A DNA stretch of 64,000 nucleotides from Pomacea canaliculata (lineage: Eukaryota; Mollusca; Gastropoda; Architaenioglossa; Ampullariidae), in NCBI RefSeq assembly GCF_003073045.1, contig NC_037593.1, positions 21,388,720 to 21,452,719 on the forward strand, read 5' to 3'. The notes below the pieces were generated by a model that was not told where the DNA came from, searched no databases, and saw only the letters and a program-made list of their open reading frames with translations. Each line of letters begins with the position of its first letter. Within the stretch, counting starts at the first letter, position 1. This document shows, in pieces, positions 36,885-50,435 of this stretch. The translations under genes and the position numbers were made by a program.

Positions 36885-39800
36885 CATTCGACACCAAGGC
36901 CAGAAGTCGTCGTTGTCAAGAGAAGAGAACTTCTGCTGGGTTCGGCCGCACTCCAAAGACTGGAGAACTTTGCATAAAGGTTGTGTTTGTTCAAAGGCTG
37001 TACATACGTGGCATTGCAGTCGTGGAGACACCACGTGTGTGCCTGACTGGGACAGACTCGACTCCGTGTTGCCGGCAGTCGTCGTTCCCTGACGAGGTTG
37101 GCAGGTCGGGCGAGAAGGACGACGGACAGGCGGAGCAACACTTTCGAGCGCAAGTCATCGGTGGTCCGTGACTGTCGGCTAAAACCCAGGAATAGTTCCA
37201 TTTTGCCGATAAAATATGTTGGATGAATGATTTTCACAAAAACTGTTGTCAAAGAGTTTACATTCTAACAAACCTGCACTAAACCAGGAATATTAAATAG
37301 GTATATACAACTGTATAAATGTATTTACTACATGAAATAAATAATAGAATAAAAGACATCAAATATCAGCAGACAGAAGAACACATACCTGCAATTGTCA
37401 GCACCGTCATAAATACTCCTTTCCACAAAAGAAGCACTGAATGTGTTTTCCTGGCTATGATTATTTGGCTCATGCCTGAGATAATTTCTTTTAACCTTTA
37501 CTCACAAATTAGCTTGTATTTGTGATGGGCGATGAAAGGTTTATAAAAGTATGTAATATGGTTTAACTCTAAATTCTTTCTCTCAGCTTTAATTGTAGCA
37601 GCCAAGGGGTTAAGCGGATTTACTTGCTTTTGGAAGCTAGGACCACCTATAGACACCCACTTGTCGGGTGGAGGAGGTTAGGACTCATAAAGAAATGCGA
37701 TGTTTATCTGTCACGTGACATTTCGTCTTCTTTGTGTCTCTTCTTAAATTTTGTTTGGCGAATCTCTGTCACTCTATCTCTAATGTCTCTGTCTCGCCAT
37801 TCTTTGTCCTTTCCTACTCTTCTTCGCTTTTTTCCTCCCCTTACTTGTGTTACAACGGTTGAGAGACCATCTTGAAAGTCACGTGACTAGATCACGCAAC
37901 TCATTATATTGCATCACATGACGTGTAAAGGAATTTCGGGTTGTTTACGTAAGTCAACATGGAGTCTGTCAGAAAGGCGACTCGGTCCGGTGAACATGGA
38001 CCGACACCGCTGGGTAGCATTGAGAGACACGCTGTCTGAGTGAACAGACCTACAGGAAGACCGGGAGGATTGTTTACCGTCCGCAATTAGCACATCACTA
38101 CAGATTATGCGCAACAGCTTTGAGAAAAAACATTGATACAATGGCGAGAGAAATGTGTGAGCTAAGGGGCGTCCCACACTTGACTTCGGCTAAAGGTCCC
38201 GCGTGAAATGCCGAAATGAAGTGCCGCGCGCCGAAACGTCCGGCGGCGAAAAGTCCGTGTACCAATAAAAAGGGTTCAACAACCTGCCTATCAATCATTT
38301 AATCAACGAAATCTGCGGTGACCTGATTAGTATTTTGTATAATTATAAAATACATTGACTGAGCAACCGATCCTACAAACAACTACCTTCTGTGTACAAA
38401 GCAGTCTGGGTACAATGGTCAGGGTGGCAAACTTACCCCAGTGGTGCACTGACAGAGGAAATCACTGAGTCACTCACTCACTCACAGTTGTATCCTGACT
38501 AAGGGACTGTCAGGTGAGGTCTGTGGACTGTTCCCTGAATGCACCGGGACTTGAATTCCCTCCCTACAGGTAGGTTAACCTCTTCACTGTCACTGTGTGC
38601 TTAACTAATATTACAGTGAAATATTATAGCATTAAATCCTCTCAAATGCAATCTCCGGTATTTCTGGATTCAACTTTTCAGCTTACCTGCTGAAATATCC
38701 AGTAAATATATTTATGTTTGCTAAAAAAATACATAAAAGCGTTTTATTTACTATTCTCCATATTTTCACTCTGGAGTATCGTAATATATTTATGATATTT
38801 AAGAAGACAAAGACATACAGCAAACATTCAAACTTTTTTCTTAGACTCAAATACTACTATCACAACTAGTGTCATTAATTGGCTGCAGACATTCTGTAAG
38901 GATTGCTACATACAAAGTTAAATATAAAATCGTCAAGCTCCATCAGTCAGTAAAATATTTCGCATCCACTGCTTCAAAGTAGACGAGAGAAGGCGAGTGG
39001 GCTGACAGGTATGTGAATGAGCCCTGATGAGCCCTTGCTGTGTACCAGCACTGAAGCATCCTGGTCGGTTGGATGGCTGGTTTGGTGGGAAGGTGATTCC
39101 CCCTAAAACTGACTACACACTGTGAGGATAGAGGGAGTGAAGTACCCACAGAATAGCACCCTGCCAATAGTCGGGATTTTTGTTGTAACCTGCTTCTGTC
39201 CTATTTACACGGAGACTTTCCTTGGCATCAAAAATACCCGTAATACAACTCTTGTCTTGTAAACTACAGGACTATACGCTTCAGTGTTCCAATCTGATGT
39301 TATCCTTCTGTTTTTAAATAAGACTCAATATTGATGACAGATTTTAATGCACTCAACATGTAAGCAGCGAATGGGTTAACTACATTAAAGTCGTTTGGAG
39401 AAACGAAAGTAGAATTCTCTATCACACTCACATTCTTTCTCCCCCCCCCCACACACACACACCTAGCAGCAGATACAGTGGCTGACCCCAGGTCACCTCA
39501 GGCTAGTCCAAGATGACGGCCTGTAGAGCTTATCACGTGATGGCACTTGCGATGAATGAGTTGTGGTGATGATTGATTCTGTATACAGACATCGGTACCT
39601 ACCGCCAGACTACAATAGTGAAAACTCACATGCCATTGCATGATCAGGGACAGAGAGGACAAGGGATCTCTTGCTGAGGATTTGCTGATGACAAAAGACT
39701 TCTGTATGGCTCCTTAGAGGATACGTTGTTACGAGGTAAACGTTGGAATTTGGGAATCAGTTCCATTAAATTAGATGTAAAAGTAAACAGGTGAGAAGTT

Positions 39801-40009
39801 CTCGAGTAACACAGGTCTGTATAATAACACTGGTCAGCAAATGTTTATAAAAGTCATGTTAGTGAAATAAAATTAGTCATTTCTTATAACTTTTATGTCC
39901 TCAACACTGATATGGCGGTCAAAATGCAAACTGTACTTAGGTTTTTTGTAATCTGCAATAAAGATTGTGAATATCACAAGATGTATGCTAATAGTCATTG
40001 ACCTGTGGT

Positions 40010-40604
40010 GTACACCTGTACAAACTGTGCAAAGTCCAGTCATAGAGTACACCTTACACTGTGTTGCCTGTCTCTTATACAGCTGTAGATCATCAGTAGT
40101 CAGCCAGCATGGTAGTGGACAACTTTTACTGGGATCTTTGTGTCCATTGTTACGATATCTTGAAGAAAACGTTCGCCGTGTTCATCACTAACACAGTTGT
40201 CAGAATAGAAATCCAGATGGGAATGAAGGATGTGAATATTTAAAGACATATTGCGGTCATGTTTCTGATACTGCATCATGATGTCTTTTACCAGTTCCTT
40301 GTAGTTTCGGCCGTAACTTTCCTGAGAAAGTTTGTAGACACTAGGCGAACATCAGTCCATGCTTGCTTCCCATCAACCTCCAGCAAGTTGTTAAATCGGT
40401 CATCTTTGATGAGCTCTCTAATCGAAGGCCCCACAAAACTCTCTCTTTAATCTTTGATGAGCTGAGTCGAGGGAATGTTTCATTCAGGTCTCGGAAAGTT
40501 GGCGAAGTCTGGTTCCTGTCTTTCACAAAGTTCTTCATCAAACCTAGTTTGATGTGAGGTTGTGGTATAGCAGGCTCCTGTGTGCTGGATGTTCCTCTCT
40601 GCAA
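40010..40604 (-). pseudogene. Relic of a repeat-borne HIKLGLMKNF-type gene (copy 2)
   Basis: Duplicate of 21930-22526 within the segmental copy. It shows the same HIKLGLMKNFVK start and SDEHGERFLQDI end, with a few substitutions and the same disabling changes. The gene was therefore already dead before duplication. Confidence 0.5.
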
Positions 40605-40757
40605 CTGCTACATTTTGTCTTCCAGTCCATCCCTTCCCTTGCTGGATTATCCCACTGACTATGCTGACTACACTCAGCTGTATACCTGTTCTCCTCCTTT
40701 TCATGCACACACTGCTCCCCAGAGCATCGGAGCATTTCTGATATTAGACTATGGATG

Positions 40758-41387
40758 AACTACAACAAGTTAAAACTAAATGACGGAAAGAAAACAGAAG
40801 CTTTTATCTTTTCATGCCTCTCTCTGTTCAGATGGGAGATGCCAATGTTCCTTTTGTTACTTCAACACGTGACCGAGGTTACATAATGTCTGCTGACGTG
40901 TCTCTTGATGAACGTGTTTCTCACATCTGTCGCTCTGCATACTATGAGCTCCGGGAGGTTACCTCTTATCTCCATACTCTGTGCATCTCAACCACCAAGC
41001 TCTCATCTGCTCATTTGTTGTGTCTAAACTAGACTACTCAGCTCTCTTGCTGTCTGTCCACAGAACCTCATTGACAAGCTTCAGAAAGTCCACAACTCAG
41101 CTGCTCGTCTCGTTTCACGGACTCGCAAAAGATGTGAAGATGACACATCACTTCTCCACTCTTACTGACTGCCAGTCAAAGCTACAACAGACTACAAGCT
41201 GTCGACTCTATGCTGTGGATTCTATAAAAACTCCCCCCCCCAACCACTAGTGTACTGAAATCTTGTCTGTCCACACTCCTGCCCCAATCTTGGCTCCTCA
41301 TCAGACTCCCACATGCTGTCCTCCCTCCCACAAAGACAGTCACATACTGACAATGGACGTCCTCCCTCTGTCCTGTCCTCGTGTGTA

Positions 41388-41390
<3 letters not shown>
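40758..41390 (+). mobile_element. LINE polymerase C-terminal relic (copy 2)
   Basis: Segmental duplicate of 22680-23310 with the same frameshift after SSAHLLCL. It is followed by a longer and purer (GAAA)n tract (41388-41540). Confidence 0.55.
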
Positions 41391-41540
<150 letters not shown>

Positions 41541-42436
41541 ACTGTTGATGATGAAGTGCACAACATTTTCCAAGAGTATGATTACAGACTAGGGGCGCAA
41601 ATGTTTGCTTATGTAACAGTTTGCAGCTCTATGCGAGATGCTATTTCCCCAAATAGGGGTACATACCCAAGTTTTCAAGATACGAACATACAAACAGTAG
41701 CATCCTAGGTCCCTAGTTTACTGTGTGGATGGCGCACACAGACAGGTAGCAGGCCAGGTACTGAGATGTGCATGCTACCTGAGGAGTAAGATGTTGACGA
41801 TATGTTACATGTTTGGAAGGTATTATGGGATGTGGCCGACATGCTGTGTGGATGTAACAGTGTCACTGTGATGGTACGTAGTGTGACGGACAACAGACTG
41901 TTGTTACTTTCTTAACAAACTAATTTTTGTCTCGAGTTGTGGAGACTTTCACGAGGCTGACTGTGTTACAGACATCAACTGTGTGAGATGACACTATACT
42001 AGCTGTTGCAGTCATGTTCCCATGGTTGTACTCAGACACTGATGTATTTACTTCCTGTCACTGTAGACACTGTGTTGTGATGTGGCAGTAGGATGATGTT
42101 TATCACAGGACGACGACCATGAAATCATTGTTCCACTATTTATCTCGTAGGTAGCAAGCGTAATGTCGCGAGTGCATGCAGGTATACATACACACACGCA
42201 ACTTCATAAAGTCATATTGAATGAAAAGAAAAACATTTGAAAGTATACTTAAGGTTTTAGAAGCGTGCACAATTGAATACTCACGAGCTACAATATAAAA
42301 AGAAGGTATAAAAACAACATACACATCAAAGCTAATCTGCAATTTCCCACAAAGCAGGATCACTTTACAGCTTGAATGCAGAGTATTTCTTTTTCTCTCT
42401 TACTCACAACTAAGTAGGTGAATACTAACAATATCA

Positions 42437-42541
<105 letters not shown>

Positions 42542-43024
42542 GACTCAATTATCAGTCGTCATTATCATCATTATTAATAATTATCAATTTATCACCAATA
42601 ATCATCGATCAATCCATCATCAATCATCCAATCTATCATCTATTCATCTTCATCCATACATCATCAGCGTCATCATCACTCAATCAATCATCAGTAAATC
42701 ATCAATTAATCATCAATTAATCATCAATCAATCATCACCATTATCATTATCAATAATCAAACAATCATTAATCAATAATCAATCGCCATCAACCAATTAA
42801 TCAATCATCATTCGATCATCACATCATCATCATGACACTCACGCACGCAATTGTCATGTGAAATCCTGGCCACCAGTCAGTATTTCAGTTGATTTTCTCC
42901 TTTCGTGTCCGGCCAGGCTGCCGGCCTCTGTCGTCTGTCCGTCTGCATTTGTTGATTTCTTTCCATTATTGCGCAGGATCGACTTCATTAGTGTTTTGTA
43001 CAATACAACTCAAAGCAACTTACA

Positions 43025-45710
43025 TCAAAGAAAGGAATAAGTGTCTTGATCCGTCAAGGTAGAATTGAACCCGAAGCATATAACCCCGAAGTGTCCCGAG
43101 GTCTCCACATCCTGTTGGTCCCACGCCATAGCTGACGACGCCGATGATGGTGTGTCTCTCATCTGCATCGCATGTCCCAGGTTCAGAAAAGTGACCCCCA
43201 GAGTCCCCCTGGTAATGTACAACAGCCAGATACTGCTCCCGTGCCACTGTGTAGTAACTCTGTTACAACACTTACACACTATTCTGTGGAATAACATCCA
43301 AAGTAATGTACTTGTGTGCGACTGAGTGCTGCATAGGAGAGTACTTATATTATTCGGTATACGAATTTTGTAACAATAATGTAGTCTGATCACGAAGCTG
43401 TGTATACAATAGCAGATAAATAATTTTAAAAAACTCATTTTTTTGACTTACGAAGATAACTAATCAGCTACAGCGAAGCACGCTTTACTCACAGAACAAG
43501 AATCTTTGTCTTTCAGTTGATTGCTATGGCACACACGGTCCCAACAGGTAAGTGTAGAGAGTGGGTGTTTCGCGAGGAAGCTGAGAGAGCTGAGCGCACG
43601 TGTGGTGCGTCAAAGACAGTCAGCATCGCACACGTCAGTACAGAGGAGTCCGGAGCAGTGGCGCTGAAAGCATTTTAGTGAAAAATGAAAGCAGTGAGCA
43701 TCCTTGTGGTTAGCAGTGACAATATGACAATGAACATATCTTCATTTCTTAAAATGTTTCGTCAAGGAAGAACCTGATAAGAAATGTGTGACCAGATGAT
43801 GTTTTTAATCAGCGATAATGGCGCCAACTTCGACAAATGTTTCTCCTGTTCATAACAAGCCACCATACATCTTATTTGTGATCGTCAGTAGATGACTGGA
43901 AGAATTAACCAAAACTCCCTTTCTGTCCCTGTTGGATGCTGCAATGTCGACAATGACAAATAATGATGAATAGAAACTCTCCTCTTAATAGTTTGACAAA
44001 TTGCAACATTCCCATCTATCTCTCTCTCATTTTGTGAACGAAGCACAAGTAATATAATAATTAACAGAAACAACGGAGACAAGTTTACACATGTTGTTAA
44101 CAAAGTGAGATCACAAAAAAAATTGAAGTTGACATTTCAAGTTGTGATCATATGTAGCCTATAATGATGTAAATTATCTTCGATATAAGGTCGAGACTTA
44201 CTATGGGTGTCTCCCCAGCTTGCACTATAACCCTGCTCTGGAAGGGTGCAGCATCAGCAAGTAGGATGACAATACTTTCATCACTAGCTCTGGTGGCTCT
44301 AGAGACTGGCTCAGTTCAGAACGGCGATGTCGTTTCGTGCGTCTATAATCTTAATCAAAAAAACTTTTCTTTTGCAGTTGAAGAGAAATTATTAATCAGT
44401 CTTATTGTCTTACAAGTCAGAAATTCTACATAGACAAACGAACATAAGTGTACATATACATACCTATATATAAACATAATATTCATAAAAAGACACATTT
44501 GAACTTGCACGCATACACCTACACGTGAAATTCCCATAGAAAGATGTCGGTAATACTAAGACACGAGTCCTTATGTCTTTTAGTTAGAATGGGGATGACT
44601 GCTGGCACAGACGGACCTCTGGTAACTATGGTACCGCGCACGTGCACTTGGCACCGCCACAAAGCTGGTTTTTAAACGTACCACGTGTCAGCTCCTACAG
44701 CATGCTTTGTTATTCCTACAGTTTATCCGCGTGGTAGGCATGACACTTCACACAAGGGGATGAGACAAGTCAGTATTTGCATCTAACAACTTTTAGTGAT
44801 GTGTGTAAGAAACATCAATTATCAGAAATGTTAAAACACAACAAGTTCTTTAAACTCAACGAATCATGATTAACACATGCATACTAGTCCATTCACAATC
44901 AAGATATTTACCTCAGTCTCTATGGTTTGTTTTTCCCTTTTACTAAAACATTAGAGTCCGGAAGTTGGTGGAGGAGAAATGGAGATAAGCATGGTGACTG
45001 GTGGTTTAAAATAAAGTGAATGTGTGAAAATTATATAGGTGTACATTATTATATTAAAAAATAAACACAGCATGATTAAACACGACATTTACAAAAGTAG
45101 ATAATCAATGCAAAGTGATTTCAGACTACACCATCATGTTGTGTATCAACAGTCTCCTCATAATGTTTGTAAACAGTGAATTGCAAGGGGGAGGTGATGC
45201 TACCTTCCGTGCTGTAGTTGACGTGGATGCGCCCCGCAGCAACCCCCACACGCTGCTCCCCAGGGTACCCTTTACTGACATCAGACTCCCACTTGCCGGC
45301 AATGACCTCCAGCACTGAGGTGTTCACCTCCCCGTGAAGTTGTTTTCGTCAACAACTGTTCACAATGTGTTTATGTGTGTCACAGTATTTTTACAATTCT
45401 AATTTCGGTTCTTTTCTCCTTAACAAGCGGTGTCCTCATAACATTAGTTCAATATTTAAGTTTTTATGCAATTTTTACATTTTTTCTAATCAACATGTTG
45501 TTTTAAAACGGGGATAGTCACAATGAACGCAGTGTAGCCTGCAGTTAGAAAAATGTGACGTAAATCCAGATGGTGCCGCGCCGCACAAGAAGCCTCCATC
45601 ACTCACAACATGACGACCCACGGGTACTGTCCACGATGTCCTTGCTGACCTGCCCTACTATTGCTAGGAGCAGGGTACGCTGTGACTGACACAGAATGGT
45701 GCCTACACAA
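43025..45710 (-). pseudogene. Copy C: 3' half of a third SEA-trypsin gene, disrupted by many small indels
   Basis: Counterparts of gene B exons 6-10 are visible at about 45535-45705, 45204-45357, 44201-44343, 43493-43672 and 43025-43208. Conserved pieces include [19 protein letters not shown] and the GDSGG start of the last exon. Single-base insertions and deletions every few tens of bases break the frame in most exons. The same indel density is seen in the introns, which points to unpolished sequence as much as to true decay. The SEA and membrane exons are missing because homology stops at about 45785, just before the assembly gap. Confidence 0.6.
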
Positions 45711-46007
45711 TTTCAAAATTAAAAAGATAAAATAAAAAAATGTGCTGTAACCTTAAAACTAACAGTAAATGCTCATACACGCTGCGGGTCATTGTCGTCA
45801 TGACCAGCCTGGTTAAGGGCAGAACAACAAGCCGAAGCGTGGTGTAGTAATTATAGGTAGGACGTGCTCAGTAACACGGACAGTGGGGGAAGCCTTCTGT
45901 CCGTTTAACGACTGACAGGGCGCGACTTATGGAGGGACGGGAAACTAGAGTCGGGGTGGCAGATGCAGTAGGTACGGGAATTAGCGCAGTAGGCAGTAGT
46001 AAGCGTA

Positions 46008-46107
46008 NNNNNNNNNNNNNNNNNNNNNNNNNNNNNNNNNNNNNNNNNNNNNNNNNNNNNNNNNNNNNNNNNNNNNNNNNNNNNNNNNNNNNNNNNNNNN
46101 NNNNNNN
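46008..46107. other. Assembly gap of exactly 100 N
   Basis: One hundred consecutive N, the usual placeholder for a join of unknown length. No homology to the protease array is seen to its right, so the order and distance across the gap are not secured by sequence. Confidence 0.98.
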
Positions 46108-49100
46108 TGATGTCATTTTCTCTCTGTGGCCGCCCTTAGGCGCTCGCTGCCTTGCATGCAGGGCAAACCCGGTGGTTGGGGGAGGATGGGATCCTGGAGA
46201 GTTAGACGTCCTGATGAGATTGCGAATCATCAACCAATACACCTCCTTTGGCCATAGGCATTTCTATCTAGATGGGCCGGTTTGGTGTGAGCCCCAACAA
46301 CCAATCAACCGGCTGGTTGTGTATGCCCTAAGCTGTTGCCATAGAGGCGTGGCTAGGGTCAATCTGATCGTTGCAGTACTTGGAAAGCGCCAGAGATATA
46401 TTCCTGGTATCCACGCGTGTGAACTGTGAAAGCACCTAAAGTAGTAGCAGCTTGTTCACATCCAACTTGATTGACTTGTGGTGGATGGAGTGTAAGGAGC
46501 AACTGTAATCCTTCATAATCATTGCAACCATACACACAAAAAAAAATATCTAGGAAAACACACCAGAAGAGGAGACAATCTTGCAGACAGCGCAGGCTGC
46601 AGTGAGAGAATTGGCATAAGAACCAAGAATGCTGAGTGAGTGATCCTTGTCCGTGAGCGCTGCAGAACGGCCCAGCCCTTTTATCTAATCTCTTCTAATC
46701 AAACATAAACTCCCGTGTCATACTAACAGTTTTATCTTCTATCTTAACGTCTGTAATGGCCCAGCTCTCTTCCCCTTGTTGTTACTGAGTGCGTCGGATG
46801 GCCGGCAACATTAAGCGGCGAATTAGCGCCTGTCACCAATACAGTGAAGGTTGGCTGCCCTGAGTCACAATTTCTGCGATACTCGGGCAACAGCTGGATC
46901 TTTCTCTGCCACGTGTCATCTGGGTTCCACAGGGCTGGTCTGCGTTTGCCGTAATAATAGCCTATCAGCTGACGTGACACGGCGTAAAACACAATTGGGT
47001 CCCCCTCCTGCCCCTTGTGTCTTATGTCTTCCCATTGTTATTGCCATTTTCCTTATTTTTTCCCTCTGTGCCTCCTGATAGGCCCTGCATTGTGATAATC
47101 GTGTACAGGAGAGATGGGATCTCTGCGAGGTTGAGGTCCCCTGACGCGATTAGTGATAGCCATCATATTAACACCTTCTTTGGCCCGGACGTCTCTAGTG
47201 GAGTCGAACTTGAAGAATTCCGATGCTGTAGCATCTCGTTTCTCGCCTTACATATAAATAGCACTACAGAGACATCTCTACCTCTTTATTCTTAAAGGTA
47301 TCTAAGTTTTACGTCAGCGACTCGCAGAACAGAGTTGCCCTTCAGAGGGACCTGCTCTTCTAGTGCTCACACCTTTTGTTAATCATATACCACATTCCTC
47401 TATCAGGGCTGTTGCTAGCACGGGTTGACCCAAGAGACAGAAGACTATCACTGTAGTAGCTTGTGTCTAAATCTTTCTTAACGCCAACAGCATCGTTTGA
47501 GGGTCTTCTGACCCAACTTCCTGCCTCCCATCCTTTTTTGGGGAACTTTAGACGGGCACACCGACTTGACACGAGGAGCAGTGTTTTTTTATGGAAAACA
47601 GTGTTCACTCTACCTTTTGAATAGACAGTTCTAACACTTTATGTCGTCCAGAACAGTAAACCAGGGATGGCAAGCAACTTTAATCCTGTACGATCAGCTA
47701 GGAACAGCTACCTTTATTTCAAAATGTATGCCGGCTACACTAACAGCTACAATTTTTACCAAAAGTATAGCCAGGCTACTTTTGGCTACTTTATAAGTAG
47801 CCAGCTTCTTTGGACTACTTTTAAAAGGGTGGTGTTATAAAAAGTTAGCTGTAGCCAGCAATGGCTGTAAGGCAACATACACAAACATCAAGAGTACACA
47901 CAAAACATATTACAATTGCCTAACACAAGAACTGGTTGTTTTATATACATTGGACCTTTATTCTCTGATCTGAGACCACCAAACTCATATTAACAACAAA
48001 ATGCAAAGGTATTAAAACAACCTTTTAAGACTTAGTGTGGTAATGTGTGAATAGCTGGTTAAAACGCAAATCATCTATGCTTTCCAGTCCTTCAAGGAAA
48101 TTGAACTTGACCAGAACATTTGGCCCGAAGTGCTCTGGCACCCTAGTGCGCCAGCTTTGTCATGCAAGTAAGTACCTGCCCCCAGACTGAACAGATCTCC
48201 TCAACGCGCAGCACTGCTTGGCAAAACTTGCCTTTCGATGAGCAGATCCAGCAATTGCATGATGCATACATGCTCCACATTCTCAATTCACCCAACAATT
48301 TTTCTCTTCAGCTCAGCAACATCTAATTCCTAGAAACACAATGCACAATAGCAATTTAGAGCACATGAAAATAATAATGAGGTATCTGTGACCAGAACAA
48401 AGATTATTAATGTGGATCACATCACCCTACTTAAAATAAAGGACCTAGTTAAACAACAAAAAAAAAGGGGAAGAAAACAAAGAAAAAAAAACAAAAACAG
48501 TATAAAACTTAACCTTCCAACATTTGGTTCGCCCGTATTTTCCTGCCTGCGATCTAACTGCCCGGTTTCCGCAACTTTCTTAAGCATGAAAGTATAGCCA
48601 GCTATCTGCTGACTGTGCGCAAAAAAATGTAAAGAATTGTCAAGTAATAGCTCCCGAAAATTGATGGGTAACGTCCATTATCGTTACTCTCAAGAAAAAA
48701 AATACTGACAAATCGCTTGCCGCCATATGGACGACACAAGTACTTGCGAGTTAACTGAGCCATGCGAGCACCACGTGGGTGTTCTTGGTCACAACACCGA
48801 GCACGTTGAGAGCAAGTGGCTGCGTCGTCTTGCTGACAAGCGGTCGAAATGAATAGGTCGTAGAACAAGTAGCCAACTAACTTTTGAACGCGACTACTTC
48901 TAAATAGAGCTGCGGCTATACAAAATACTTTTATTTTAGACCGGCCGTAACGATTTTGTAGTAATGTAGTGACACGGCTACAGTAGACGCTACAGCTAGC
49001 TTCCCATCCTGAAGGCAGTAACACAGTGCAAGCAGAATCGCAGGTAATCACAGTGAAGTCAGCCAGCACAGGGTTAATAGATTATATAACTGGCTGATAA

Positions 49101-50036
49101 CATGACGAAACCTGTGCGCATTGACGACCACTTTTTCATACATTTAAACTTTTTGAACATGTCTGAGCAGGACGTAATCTATATGAGGTAACGAATCTTA
49201 AGGCAGATTGCTGCCTTCTAAGACCCTATGCTCCCACACCGGGCTCCTTCGAAGTTCTAGTTTTTAATTTGCAGGTAAAGATCTTGGCAATGATTCCACG
49301 TAGTGCATCACTACTAACTTTTCACCTCAATTTTAAATGAAATCGCCATCAACACAGGATTCGTCTGCAAGCAGCCTCTTGTAATAGCGCGTCACAATGC
49401 CCTTGGTAATACAGAGGGCAGTAGAATGGCCACAACCACACTTGGAAAAGAAGGGTCCGCCAGCACCATTGCCTCTGACCAACCCCACATCCTGAAAAGG
49501 TGAATTAAAGTTATTAAACGTAAATAGAGCCTCATCGCCTCGTTATACTAGGTTTAAACAGGCAAGAACACCTTGCTCATAGCAGAGTTATGAATATAGT
49601 CAGCACTAAGTCCTTCACATCATCCACTTCCCCAAGCGGTGATGGGCGTAATGCCATGAGCGAAGCACTTGTGCGGAAAGGGAAAGGGTCAATCGAAGAA
49701 TGTCAATAAGGCATCTGCAGGTTTGAGCAATTTCTGTCTCACAAGCATGAATGTCTAATTCCTTAATCATCGACCACATGCTCAGCAAGTTCCTCCTCTT
49801 CGCGCAGTAAACTTTCCAGATTCCAATGCTTGAAAATCTGTAATCAGAATCTTCTGCTACGTGAAACATTGTTATCCCGATAACTCGCAAAAGTTACGAT
49901 CCTACCCTTTCTGTCTCTGCAACTCGCAGCAGGCCCCTTCAGAAGTGCAAGGATCTGCACGGGCCGACAATCATTTTCTACTCAAAACTACTGACTCATC
50001 TTCCCACAGGTCTCTCTCCTTCTCTCGTCCGCTCTC
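46108..50036. other. Region right of the gap: no gene firmly recognised
   Basis: Several medium frames occur (46108-46429 plus, 46744-46992 minus, 48602-49069 minus) without recognised domains. Between 47660 and 48900, repeated GCTACTTT/AGTAGCC motifs in both orientations suggest a decayed hAT-like element starting CAGGGATGGCAAGCAAC, but its other end was not found. Confidence 0.3.
49333..49491 (-). CDS. Possible terminal exon or transposon-gene remnant, unknown product
   Basis: A frame of about 52 codons follows a good acceptor (CACCTTTTCAG) and ends at TAA. It reads DVGLVRGNGAGGPFFSKCG at the start and has a C-x-C-x-H pattern (KCGCGH), then TRYYKRLLADE. I do not recognise it. A second frame on the same strand at 49615-49890 could be its neighbour. 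The surroundings are transposon-rich, so a mobile-element origin is as likely as a host gene. Confidence 0.22.
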   Translation of the reverse strand, partial: DVGLVRGNGAGGPFFSKCGCGHSTALCITKGIVTRYYKRLLADESCVDGDFI

Positions 50037-50045
50037 CTTCTAGAC

Positions 50046-50412
50046 CAGTTGTCTCAAACTCATATTAGCTGGGGCCGGCCGTGGAAAGTAACAAGCCAGT
50101 CAGCGGGCGCACACGAAAATGGAAAATGTTTTTTACATATAAATTTTACGAAAACTATGTCACTGCAGTTAAATGCAATAAAAAAAGTTTTATAATTATT
50201 AATAACATTAGTGTAGTTTATTAACCATGCACAGGCAGTTAGATTGTATTGAAATAAGTACCGTTGTCTCTGTCACTAATAACGGGGTAATTTTCACTGC
50301 GGGAATTAACACGCAAGCACAACATACATATACACCGCGGACGTGGCCGAGGGCCGCACAAAAATGTTTCGCGGGCGCATTCGGCCCGTCGGGCCGCGTG
50401 TTGAGACCCCTG
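50046..50412. mobile_element. hAT-type MITE, 367 bp
   Basis: It starts CAGTTGTCTCAAACTC and ends TTGAGACCCCTG, with GGCCGGCC/GGCCCGTCGGGCC subterminal parts. It is flanked by a perfect 8-bp duplication TTCTAGAC (50038-50045 and 50413-50420). Confidence 0.92.
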
Positions 50413-50435
50413 TTCTAGACATCGTTTAACTTTAT

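Noticed and set aside
36632..37252. Ser/Pro repeat protein (repeated LTGS units)
   Set aside because: It is the 21-bp minisatellite read in frame (21 is divisible by 3); the homologous repeat at 13500 does not keep the frame.
45868..46429. Reading frames spanning the N gap
   Set aside because: They pass through 100 unknown bases, so frame and continuity are meaningless.
47660..49070. A fourth hAT element beginning CAGGGATGGCAAGCAAC
   Set aside because: No matching inverted end or 8-bp target duplication could be found; noted only as a possibility.
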